A DNA stretch of 64,000 nucleotides from positions 496,001 to 560,000 of the forward strand of contig JAWZYV010017527.1 in NCBI GenBank assembly GCA_038373885.1. The letters run 5' to 3'. Shown here in pieces: positions 26,301-32,767 of this stretch. The notes under the pieces were generated by a model that saw nothing but the letters and a program-made list of their open reading frames with translations, had not been told where the DNA came from and ran no database searches. This DNA comes from Cheiracanthium punctorium (taxonomy: Eukaryota > Arthropoda > Arachnida > Araneae > Cheiracanthiidae). Made by a program: the position numbers and the translations under genes. The stretch's first letter is position 1. Each line of letters starts with the position of its first letter.

Positions 26301-28119
26301 CGACTGGCTCAGAGGTGCTTCAGAAAATTCTTTCATTTTATCCTATAATATACCTTGTATATTAACATCTCAAATTGAAAATTCATTCAAAAATTATCAG
26401 AGCCCCAAATTAGGGCCCCCCAAAATACCACCAATTTCATAAGAAATACAGTTTTAAGAATGCTTTAAATCTTGGCTCTGACGTGATACAGAAAAAATTT
26501 TTGCACAGTGCAGCTATATATCTTCACATAAAGTGAATCCAATGTTAAAAATTTTTGAAGGCCCCCAGAGCCCCCTGGCACGGGGCCGCAAACATGGTCC
26601 TTAGTGCTAATTTACGCAATTTCGAAGCATTCGTACAGCTGAAGCTGACTTCCCACAGGAGAACTATTGACATGGAGATGTAGTATCAACATAGTAGTTT
26701 GATATTATGAAAAAACATTTCTTGAAGGTACAACTGTTTCCAAGAAAAATCCCAAAAAGTACCTCCCTATTTGGGACATTTCACTAGCACACATGGGGGC
26801 ATTTCGGCGTTACTTTTAGAGGTTTAATCGACAGTGGCAATATTGAAAATTAATTTATTCTTCATATATCACAAATAGTTGTTTTACAGGGGCACTTATA
26901 AGAATTACATTACGCTGTATGGGGATCTTTGCAGCTACTGAACTGATTCGAAAAAAATTTTCACTGATAGAAAGCTACACTATTCCTGAGTAATATAGGC
27001 TACCTTTCAGCATGCAGCATAACTAGTTCTTTTACAGGGACACTCAAAAGAATTCCAGCACATGGCGCTATATGGACATCTCTAACTACTGAACCGATTC
27101 TAAAGATCTTTTCACTGAAAGCTACAGTATTCCTGAGTAACATAGCCTAAAATTCATGCATGTAGCATAATTTAAAGGAACACTCAAAATGATTCGTAAA
27201 CATTGTTGTAATTGTCTCCACTCGCCACTCTCTTATGGAACATTTTTCGATTGACCTGCCCGATTTGCTTTTGCAACGGCTCTTAAACTAATGATTTTTT
27301 ATGGTTAAAAAATCTTTATTCATCTTAATACAGATAGGCATAAAAATTTACTCTAGAAAGTTTTTATGCCTATGTGAAGTCTATTTTTCCCCCCCTTAGG
27401 TAGTGGTGGTGTGGGGAGATAGGGAGCTGTTTATAAACTTTACAAGTGGTGTACTGATATTAAGAGATGTATTATCTACTTAAAGTTGAAAAAACCCAAT
27501 TGGGTTTTTTCAAGTACAACTTAAAGTAACAAATTGATTACAAAATACAATTATAAATAAAAAATGGTTAAATTAATAGTAATAACTAATTACAATTATA
27601 CTAGTCATTAGTCATACATGAAAAAACATATAAATCAATAACAATAACAAACCCTATCATGGTTTGCTCTTAAATAAATTGACTATTAGTAGTAATTTTG
27701 ACAGTGACATACTAGTGTAGCAAAAACCCAGTTGGGTTTTTTCAAGTGGGCTTTTTCGAAAAAACCCACCCGGGTTTTTTCGGGTTGGGCAAAATCATAA
27801 CAACCCTGCCCCCCACCCCACCCCACTTTAAAGCCTTTTTTTTTTTTTTGTCCAAAATTTCTCAACTTACATATGGGTAAATATGGTATTTAGTATATGA
27901 AGTATTAATACTTACTAGAGTCAATACACAGAATTCAATAATTTTTCTTCCACGATCAGAGAAAAGTCGGGAGTATATTAGGGCTAGTTTGACAACAGCA
28001 ACATGAAACAAATGATCCCTCATATAGATCAGAGGATAGCGAACATCATTGTTGTTATTTCGAAACAGGTTGTTTCGATTCAACATGCGTAGCTGCTGTG
28101 AAATAGCTTGTCGAGGCAT
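5232..28119 (-). CDS. Membralin (TMEM259 family), N-terminal half, five coding exons
   Basis: The coding sequence joins exons 28119-27916, 14790-14337, 11554-11432, 10187-10065 and 5332-5232. All four introns are GT-AG, phases agree (0, 1, 1, 1; last donor phase 0), and together they give 335 codons without a stop. Membralin is a multi-pass ER membrane protein linked in animals to ER-associated degradation. The match rests on family landmarks in order: MRDHLFHVAVVKLALIYSRL, a first hydrophobic segment ending SYIHVAFVQTPTDCLEH, WPRDGILRVE, EYIMEFSLEYGFLKLS, KFLGYDEVLLASLKLLA, and GYVRDVV before the next membrane segment. Vertebrate membralin is about 620 residues, so roughly half is here. The next exon, which should continue the second membrane segment, was not found at 1-5231 and presumably lies to the left. 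The variable luminal region in exon 2 is Ser/Asn-rich with several N-x-S/T sites. No gene symbol is given because the organism is unknown. Confidence 0.9.
6071..6346. mobile_element. piggyBac-like MITE with TTAA target duplication
   Basis: TTAA occurs at 6067-6070 and 6347-6350. The ends read TCCATTTATGCCTAGCATCC on the left and, from the right, CCCATTTGTGCCCGGATATT, a TIR of about 12-14 bp. A TTAA duplication with CC-rich ends fits piggyBac-type non-autonomous elements. It is 276 bp and has no coding capacity. A partial relative of its right end lies at about 9912-9988. Confidence 0.65.
6385..6965. repeat. Three degenerate direct repeats
   Basis: The phrase 'gtgaatc...gctgcaa(t/c)gataa...ggacatggga...cccgctg' begins near 6449, 6590 and 6820. 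Each is followed by 'cacctgatag' or 'catctgttag' and then 'ggaattggacgt' or 'gaaattggacat'. Spacing is uneven (about 141 and 230 bp), so this is an old tandem or multi-copy transposon fragment. Element type not recognised. Confidence 0.55.
7579..8914. mobile_element. 1.34 kb TIR element without visible transposase
   Basis: The left end GGGTCATCTGGGGTAAAGTG is mirrored by the right end, which in reverse complement reads GGGTCACCCGGGGTAAAATG. An internal copy of the word 'acagggtaaaatgggcatag' lies near 7903. No convincing target duplication was found and there is no open frame of note. The inner part 8170-8300 resembles 20245-20400 (shared 'gaagacccaaaatc...ctgccagctgcaag'). Confidence 0.6.
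10065..10187 (-). CDS. Membralin coding exon 4 (123 nt)
   Basis: The acceptor is ttgtttag|GTCCCG at 10188 and the donor AAAG|gtagga at 10064. It encodes PGVDKCFGGAVNNFILH and KFLGYDEVLLASLKLLA, ending REEYK. The pattern CFG...FLGYD(E/D)(V/I)L is characteristic of the family. Phase 1 on both sides. Confidence 0.9.
10188..11431 (-). other. Membralin intron between coding exons 3 and 4 (1.24 kb)
   Basis: AT-rich intron with a T run near 10242-10255. I see no complete element in it. Short frames at 11164-11382 are uninformative. Confidence 0.75.
11432..11554 (-). CDS. Membralin coding exon 3 (123 nt)
   Basis: The acceptor is ttgcttag|GTTTAG at 11555 and the donor TTAA|gtaagt at 11431. It encodes LGVSWRDDEYIMEFSLEYGF and then LKLSPSVRKQHNISVTLVAL. 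The EYIxEYSLEYGFLxLS block is one of the most conserved parts of membralin. Phase 1 in and phase 1 out. Confidence 0.9.
12312..12349. repeat. Perfect 15-bp hairpin
   Basis: The arms ttacgcattaacagg (12312-12326) and cctgttaatgcgtaa (12335-12349) pair perfectly around an 8-base T-rich loop. A third copy of the core 'aacaggacaaaaactc' follows directly. It is probably the centre of a small fold-back element. Confidence 0.7.
13765..14015 (+). mobile_element. tRNA-derived SINE (head plus body)
   Basis: The stretch 'gcccacgcattgcactgcc...tctggggtttgattcttatg' contains a B-box-like word GGTTTGATTCT at 13807-13817. It sits about where a tRNA-type pol III promoter box would, followed by a non-tRNA body ('cctggacactaaacactgg', 'gccagactagacaatc'). 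This is the layout of a tRNA-headed SINE. The A box is degraded and target duplications were not found. Ends are approximate. Confidence 0.55.
14337..14790 (-). CDS. Membralin coding exon 2 (454 nt)
   Basis: The acceptor is ctctttttcag|TCATTT at 14791 and the donor CCAG|gtaaga at 14336. The exon begins SFLSLVLLSYIHVAF, which completes the transmembrane segment started in exon 1. The conserved CLEHMQDKWPRDGILRVEIL follows, then a divergent acidic, Ser/Asn-rich luminal region (EWAALIDNPDG, SSSSSMEFHESVDE). It enters in phase 0 and leaves one base into a Gly codon. Confidence 0.9.
14985..15329. repeat. Interspersed repeat R1, copy a, left part
   Basis: It matches 30385-30535, with shared words such as 'gcctggtgataaattgtcaa', 'cgtactaagag' and 'cagccaatcagcgaacactgat'. 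The copy stops where the hAT element at 15330 begins and resumes at 17960, so R1 was in place before the hAT insertion. Family not recognised. Confidence 0.65.
15330..17959. mobile_element. hAT-like element, 2.6 kb, with subterminal repeats
   Basis: The left end reads CAGGGGTCTGTCCAGGTT. The right end, reverse complemented, reads CAGGTGTCTGTCCAGGTT. Inside the right end, 'tgaattttgtgaagggtccg' is repeated about four times between 17812 and 17936; subterminal repeats are typical transposase-binding features of hAT elements. Flanking 8-mers (tgtaggct / gtaggtag) agree only in a shifted gtagg core, so the target duplication is degenerate. No transposase reading frame survives. It interrupts repeat R1. 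A relative lies at 28220-30225. Confidence 0.7.
17960..18715. repeat. Interspersed repeat R1, copy a, right part
   Basis: 18015-18360 matches 30550-31110, and 18480-18712 matches 31985-32256. Shared words include 'atatttcatgtatgagttta', 'gggatatcaattgg' and 'aaagctgttctcg'. The right edge is uncertain. AT-rich sequence with 'gcgacaaaaaaaaagtcgcc' at 19651-19670 may be its terminus. Confidence 0.65.
18716..20740. other. AT-rich intronic stretch, no complete element
   Basis: It holds homopolymer runs and a 'gcgac(a)9gtcgcc' palindrome near 19651. 20245-20400 resembles the inner part of the element at 7579-8914. No gene supported; the open frames at 19476-19760 and 20396-20772 are low-complexity. 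Confidence 0.5.
20745..20876. repeat. Compound (TA)n/(CA)n/(TG)n microsatellite
   Basis: Alternating runs of TA, AC and TG dinucleotides, preceded by an A run of about 26 at 20712-20736. Likely length-polymorphic. Confidence 0.9.
20979..21427. mobile_element. hAT-type MITE, 449 bp, exact 8-bp target duplication
   Basis: TTGTAAAC is present at 20971-20978 and again at 21428-21435. The ends read CATAGGTTCCCAATGTGG and, reverse complemented, CAAAGGTTCCCAACCTTT. CA termini with an 8-bp duplication place it in the hAT superfamily. Non-coding. Confidence 0.85.
21436..22547. other. Intronic stretch without a firm feature
   Basis: A minus-strand open frame at 21536-21739 begins MPPGRTKRDLSENKRALI, resembling the first residues of some transposases but too short to assign. 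21768-21960 carries 'ttggcaatttatcgac' words shared with 12560 and 59120, suggesting a degraded repeat family. Confidence 0.4.
22765..22866 (-). pseudogene. Acidic transposase tail, pogo-like (fragment)
   Basis: The minus-strand frame reads NSDTEIENMYQDEPMMTKEF and then CELFCESNLESV before a stop. An acidic Ser/Asp-rich tail ending in a short L-F-x-S stretch is common at the C-terminus of pogo-like transposases. No catalytic residues remain. The assignment is by resemblance and position only. Confidence 0.4.
23203..24705 (+). mobile_element. Tigger/pogo-like transposon, 1.5 kb, TA target duplication
   Basis: The left end reads CAGTCAACTCCCGCTAATCC and the right end, reverse complemented, CAGTCAACTCCCTCTAATTC. 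TA lies on each side (23201-23202 and 24706-24707). Near the right end a plus-strand remnant (about 24190-24360) reads EEGLALGDKYLCILQKQSF and later LKQITITAMFEKMK, as expected for a transposase C-terminus. The rest of the coding region is degraded. The empty site is preserved at about 27630 as 'aaaaaacatataaatcaa', which fixes the boundaries exactly. Confidence 0.85.
24875..26142. mobile_element. GG-terminal TIR element, 1.27 kb, 8-bp duplication, internal minisatellite
   Basis: ATTTCCTT occurs at 24867-24874 and 26143-26150. The ends are GGGGATTCTTCGGTTACCGG and, reverse complemented, GGGAATTATTCGGTTAGCGG, with further pairing through 'gtgtcg'. GG termini and an 8-bp duplication fit Merlin-like or MULE-like non-autonomous elements better than hAT. 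It has no transposase. It carries a 75-bp minisatellite (25485-25870), and near its right end the palindromic words 'ggcgac(a)ngcgcc'. Confidence 0.75.
25485..25870 (+). repeat. 75-bp minisatellite, about 5 units
   Basis: The unit 'tagctgtacaactaggtt...ctgaatccactgagg...ccactggttgc' recurs at 75-bp spacing (anchor 'ccact' at 25616, 25691 and 25766), with diverged outer units. The same unit occurs inverted at 39190-39600. Confidence 0.85.
26151..26870. other. Unassigned intronic sequence
   Basis: Somewhat higher GC than its surroundings, with several short frames but no recognisable domain. Probably an old repeat. Confidence 0.4.
26875..27185 (-). repeat. Fragment of the Helitron family at 40039-41923
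   Basis: Words such as 'ttttacagggacactcaaaa', 'tcctgagtaa(t/c)ata' and 'gaaccgattc' are the reverse complement of the repeated modules at 40280-40980. Two modules are recognisable. No terminus is present. Confidence 0.55.
27490..27720 (+). repeat. Second copy of the Tigger target sequence (empty site)
   Basis: From 'tacaacttaaagtaacaaat' to 'gacatactagtgtag' it matches the flanks of the Tigger-like element (23093-23200 and 24708-24782). Differences are few, including a 'gtcatta' triplication, and here the sequence is uninterrupted. Confidence 0.85.
27916..28119 (-). CDS. Membralin coding exon 1 (68 codons)
   Basis: The start ATG at 28119-28117 opens MPRQAISQQL, and the exon runs to EFCVLTL with donor CTA|gtaagt at 27915 (phase 0). 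It encodes the basic/Asn-rich N-terminus, the conserved MRDHLFHVAVVKLALIYSRL stretch and the beginning of the first transmembrane segment. A strong 3' splice site (pyrimidine tract, ag at 28154-28153) lies 33 bases upstream of the ATG. The transcript therefore probably has at least one further non-coding 5' exon to the right. A transposon TIR ends 28 bp from the donor (see 22548-27886). Confidence 0.88.
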
Positions 28120-28219
28120 ACTGGATCAATAACAAATTTCTGCCCAAAGTAACTAAAAAGAAAATAATAATGAATCAAAATTCAGCACAGCTTGTATATA
28201 ATTGCTACCATTGCAAGAT

Positions 28220-30225
28220 CAGGGATCTGTCCAGACTTTTCAGACAGGGTCCTGTTTTAGTGAAATTGTGAAACATTTACTCATAATATTGCGAATGTGA
28301 AATTAGCATTCATCAGGTTTTTCTAGCCAGGGTCCTGTGTTTGTGGATTTGATAAAATAGGGTCCTGTTTTTGTGAATTTGTGAAAAAATATAGAATTTT
28401 ACAAATTTAAATTTAGTATTAAAGTTCCATTTTAAGACTTTTATAGAAGGTCCTTAAAAAAATCCTATGTATGTATAAACAAACCAGGGTTGGGTTTTTG
28501 ACGTCAAAAACTGGCTATTGACATGACATGTTAAAAACATGTCTAAAACTGTCAAAAACCTATACATGTTATTTTTATTAGTCATTAGTCACATTTTATT
28601 TCAAATATCAAAATTAATTAAATTAAAATTACATACCACCATTCAAATTATTTGTCATGCTAAGATTAAATATTGAAAATGGTATATAAATATGTTTTTG
28701 AAAGTACTTTTTATATATTTTTTCTTCCTTAGATCAGCTTGTTTGAAATTTATGAATATAAGTAATTAGTTGAATACCTTTATGCCATGATTTTTTTTTT
28801 TTTTTTTTTTTAAGGGGACCGCGCTTAAGCTAAGTCAGTATTCAATTATTTAATCATAAGTTGCCCAAACATTATTGATGAGTCCTCTTTTTCTGTATAA
28901 ATATAATCCGTTACTAATACTATTCTGTATCATATTACAATATAAATATTCTCTGGTAAGTAAATTAATTAGAATTTGCAATCAAAATAATGATTGGTTA
29001 TTATCAATACACTCAACATTTTCTAATACTTTTTATTTTATTATGTTAAATTCATTTATTCAGGGCAGACAATAACATTTTTGTGCCCAGGGCACTTTTA
29101 AAACTGTGTGCCCCTACATATAGCTGGCTGAATTTTGGTGCCCCTATACATAGCTCTAGACTCAATTTTCTGGCTTGCTTCTGCATGTGTGTCATGGCAC
29201 AGGCCCAAATTCTTGTGCGATAATCAGAGCGTGAATTTATTCAGAACAAGCACAGTAAATTTATGACACTTAGTTTTTTGATATATCTTTATTCATATAT
29301 ATATATGTATCTATATATTTGCATAATTATAGTAGTAGCTTATTATTATTATTTTGTATTTTAAGCAGTTTGTTAAACCACAATTATGCTTGGAAATTTT
29401 GAATAAAATATGTAGTTTGTACTGCCTAAAATTGTCCAAAAGTTTAAGCAAGTGCTAAAGTAAAAAAGGAGGAAATTTGTAATATGCAATTTTATTGCAA
29501 AAAAATAGTTTTACACTATTTTAGGACAGAATTTCAGGGACTTGACACTTATTGCCAAAAAGGGATTTTTGACATGACAGTTAAAACCCGATGAAACCAT
29601 CAATTGTCAAAAACTTGCCAACACATACAGATTTTTATAAATAAGCACATCAAATTTATTCACGTGTATTTACTTATGTAAATACTACATATGGAATAGA
29701 ACCTTAATTATCAGATGTAAATGGAACCAAACCAACATCGAATAATCAAAATTTATGGCTAATAGAGATTTTTTCAAGAATCATTTAGTTTAATATGAAG
29801 GGCGATTCCATTGTAACATATGTCACATTTGTACACCATTTTTTTTTTTTTTATTTAAAGCTCTTTTGCCTTAGCTCAGCATTAAAAATTAAATATCAGT
29901 TACTATTATCCGATTTTAAAGTTTTTATAAAACGATTTCATGCACAAACTTATTATATTTTAAACATTTTATAATTAATTATTAATTTTATAAAACTTGT
30001 AATGTGCCTGATAACTTAATGAAAATCTGTTACCAAATTGAACAATTACATTTGTGAAGGGGCCGTTTACCAATGGAAGAATTTTGTGAAAGGTCCGTTT
30101 TCAAAATGAAAAATATTGTGAAGAGTCCATATTTAAGATAATTTTTTTCTGAAAGGTCTATTTTTAAGATAAAATATTTTGTGAAAGGTCCGTTACAGGA
30201 CCCAAATTTCTCTTAAACAGACCCC
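28220..30225. mobile_element. hAT-like element related to 15330-17959, about 2 kb
   Basis: The left end CAGGGATCTGTCCAGAC and right-end sequence (reverse complement AAGGGGGTCTGTTTAAG) match the ends of the element at 15330. It has the same subterminal repeats, 'ttttgtgaaaggtccgtt' and variants, about 4-5 times at 30055-30195, and 'agggtcctgtttttgtgaat' at the left. The flanking 8-mers tgcaagat / cttaagat share only five bases. It has no transposase and is heavily decayed. The right boundary is uncertain by a few bases. Confidence 0.6.
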
Positions 30226-30379
30226 CTTAAGATGAAATATTTTGCATAGTTAAATATGCCAATCTTCCAAGGATTAGCTATAAAAATATACAGAACTGTT
30301 TTAATGGCAACTATAATGGGAAATAATTATAAAATACACCCATGTGCCCAGTGGCAGAATTTTATCATGCTTTTTATGA

Positions 30380-32256
30380 CAAGAGGCTAACTTTTAGTAT
30401 CGCCTACCAAATTGTAGCCAAAAAACACCACGAAGCCTGGTGATAAATTGTCAACCAAACCCTCTTATGAGTTCACCTTTATGCTACCAAGTCGAACTAA
30501 GAGTGATCTATCGGCCAATCAGCGAGCATTGATTATAGCACTGAACATGCTTTGCTATGGATTATTGAAAACTAGAGTTACTGTTGTGACAGGAAAGTAA
30601 ATATATTTTAAAGGAAAATTCAGAGCAGAAGTTTTGATTTTTCAAATTAGTGGAAAAGTTTGGGAAAGCCAAAAGCTACAAATAGATATTTCATGTATGA
30701 GTTTACGAAGAATTGTGTTTAAATATGTTGTTATTGTTGATGATTTTGTGTTTAGAAACACAATGCCTACCATTTTGAAATTGAGACTCGCATTGAGAAT
30801 TTAAAAGGTTCTCTTTTTTTTACATTTAGTGCAAGGCATTTTGTGTTTGAGTTTTCAAGTTAGCAGAAAAGTTTGGAGTTGCAAATAAATGTTTCATGTA
30901 TGAGTTTACGAAGAATTATGTTTAAATATGTTGTTGTAGTCCATGATTTTGTGTCTATATACAAGATGGAAACCGTTTTGTAACCTGGAGTTGCATCGAG
31001 AATTTAAGCAGTAAAGTTTTTTGAATATGCCTTTTACGATACGAAAATTTATTTGTACAATGACTTTGAGACAGTAAGGGATATCAATTGGTAGAATTTT
31101 AATTTTAATTAGGTTAGAGAGTTTCGTGTTGAACAGGGATGGCTGACATTTTTTTGTTCATATTATTGTTATAAAAAGGTTGTGTGTTGGGTGGCAGTGG
31201 CGACTCGTGGGTTATTTAAATAGAGGTTCACGAAACAAATTTCGAAAATTAAATATGCAGATGTGACTCACATTACACATTAAAATATATTTGCATTTCC
31301 AGCAGTTAAAAGAAAACAATGCACGACTGAAAGAAAACAAGTAATATTTCGTCCTACATTTCTTCAAGATAATTTTTAGCAAAGGTGTTGTCTTAATTCA
31401 TTTTATTTCAAATTTTTTTTTTCAAAGGATAATATTGAAAATTGTCATTGCTTTAGTTCCAAAACACTTCTACTCCATCATCTTAATTATTTACACTAGT
31501 TTGCAAAAAAATAATGTAGTGAAAAATGATAGAAATAAAGAAAAGAAAATAAAAATTAATTAATTAAACGAACATAACAAACCAAGGGAAAATCCGGAAG
31601 AGATACCACCAAAAAATGGCCCTGTGTACACATTGAAAATGTGTGAATATCAGCAGTGCCATACTTCTTCTCAACTGTCTCTGCTTCTGTTTTCAGACAG
31701 CAGTTCAGAAGGGAAATTTACCATTCGCACACTCGATTGATTAAAGACTGCGCTGTAGTAATCTACACTATAGTGCGTTAGCTATAATAAGCATATTTAA
31801 TAATAACTGGGGGAGTTGGGAGAGAGTAAAACTCGCATTTTAAATTAAAAAATATCTAGAAGTGTACTTAATATTTGTTTCAAATTTAATTTATTAATGC
31901 GGTTATTTTTTAGTTTTTCTTTTGACGTTTCGTGTGCTCAAATGGAGCATCCACCACTAGTGATTGGGTGATAATTTTAAAATTGAGCAAAAAATAAAAA
32001 AGCCATAGGAAATGATATGCATTTACTTTTACATGCACTTGAATAATAATATCGTAGTAATAGTGGATAAAAGAGTTAAATGTGTTTTTTGTCAATGTTT
32101 TTCTTCTGGAAACAAGATGGACATTATTCTGAAACTTGGGAGTTACATGAAGATTCTGAAAGGTAAACCTTTTACAAAACACAGTATTTGGTGCCGGTTT
32201 GGCAAAAAACAAACAGCTGCAAAAATGGCGGGTGCACGATACTAAAGCTGTTCTCG
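30380..32256. repeat. Interspersed repeat R1, copy b
   Basis: Matches copy a (14985-15329 and 17960-18715) in order. It lacks the hAT insertion seen in copy a, but has a local duplication: the 'atgtttcatgtatgagttta' block appears near 30690 and 30890. It also carries its own inserted MITE at about 31194-31962. Confidence 0.65.
31194..31962. mobile_element. hAT-like MITE inside R1 copy b
   Basis: The left end 'cagtggcgactcgtgg...cacgaaac' is mirrored at the right by 'gtttcgtgtgctc...ccaccactag'. The flanks gttgggtg and attgggtg agree in 7 of 8 bases. R1 copy a is continuous across the matching place (about 18425-18455), which supports an insertion. Exact ends are uncertain by 1-4 bases. Confidence 0.55.
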
Positions 32257-32515
32257 ACAAGCTGCACAATATATATTTTTGCATGAATGTACACACAGAG
32301 ATATGCGAGTGCATTTAAACATTGTTAATTGGAAATTACAATGACATTAAAATGATCTTCCGCACATTTTTCAACTCAATTGAAAATTAGAATTACATTA
32401 AAATGACCTTCAGCACATTTTTCAACTCTGTTGATGACAATTTGTCTGCAGAGGATCGTTCTGTTTCTGTGACAATGTCATCGTGTCACCCTGTTTCTGC
32501 CACGGGGCACAAGCA

Positions 32516-32767
32516 CAGGGGTGCAGAAAATGTTTAGGGCTCAATATTTCCCCACAACACAATTTGTTTTGTCCAAATCACATCTGTTCTAATTTTTGCA
32601 CAACCAAAAAATATTTTCCTTGTAGTTTAAGTGACTATCTACCAATAGCTTCTTTTGATAACAACTGCATCTCGACAAAAATATTTTTTTTTCTTTTCTT
32701 TACATACACTCAGGACAAAAATTCCCCAGAATCTCGTTTGTGTATTCGGACATATTCTGCACCCCTG
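32516..32767. mobile_element. hAT-type MITE, 252 bp
   Basis: The ends CAGGGGTGCAGAAAATGT and, reverse complemented, CAGGGGTGCAGAATATGT form a strong TIR. The flanking 8-mers (cacaagca / ggcaagtg) share only a central caag, so the target duplication has decayed. Confidence 0.65.

Larger units (their letters stand above)
23010..27808. mobile_element. hAT-style inverted termini enclosing a partly duplicated element
   Basis: CAGGGTTGTTA starts at 23010, and its reverse complement ends at 27808. Both ends are followed inward by runs of aaaaaaccc/gggtttttt. Two partial copies of one internal sequence lie inside, at 23093-23200 plus 24708-24790, and at 27514-27715. The flanks are C-rich and no clear 8-bp duplication is visible, so a single clean element is not proven. 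Confidence 0.5.
22548..27886 (-). mobile_element. Outer TA-flanked DNA transposon, gutted by nested insertions
   Basis: The left end, after TA at 22546-22547, reads CCGCATTTACCTGCATATAA. The right end, before TA at 27887-27888, reads in reverse complement CCATATTTACCCATATGTAA. A TA duplication with such ends fits the Tc1/mariner/pogo group. The minus strand near the left end carries a plausible transposase tail (22765-22866), correctly placed for an element reading right to left. The interior holds the inverted pair 23010/27808, a Tigger-like element and a GG-terminal element. The right TIR ends 28 bp from the membralin exon 1 donor. Confidence 0.55.
14791..27915 (-). other. Membralin first coding intron (13.1 kb), transposon-filled
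   Basis: It splits the first transmembrane helix codons between exons 1 and 2 in phase 0. Contents from left to right: R1 repeat interrupted by a 2.6 kb hAT element, AT-rich sequence with microsatellites, a hAT MITE (20979-21427) and the nested stack at 22548-27886. I see no host exon inside it. Confidence 0.8.

Noticed and set aside
31910..32314. 134-codon minus-strand frame
   Set aside because: Lies across the MITE/R1 boundary and is composed of repeat sequence; no domain.
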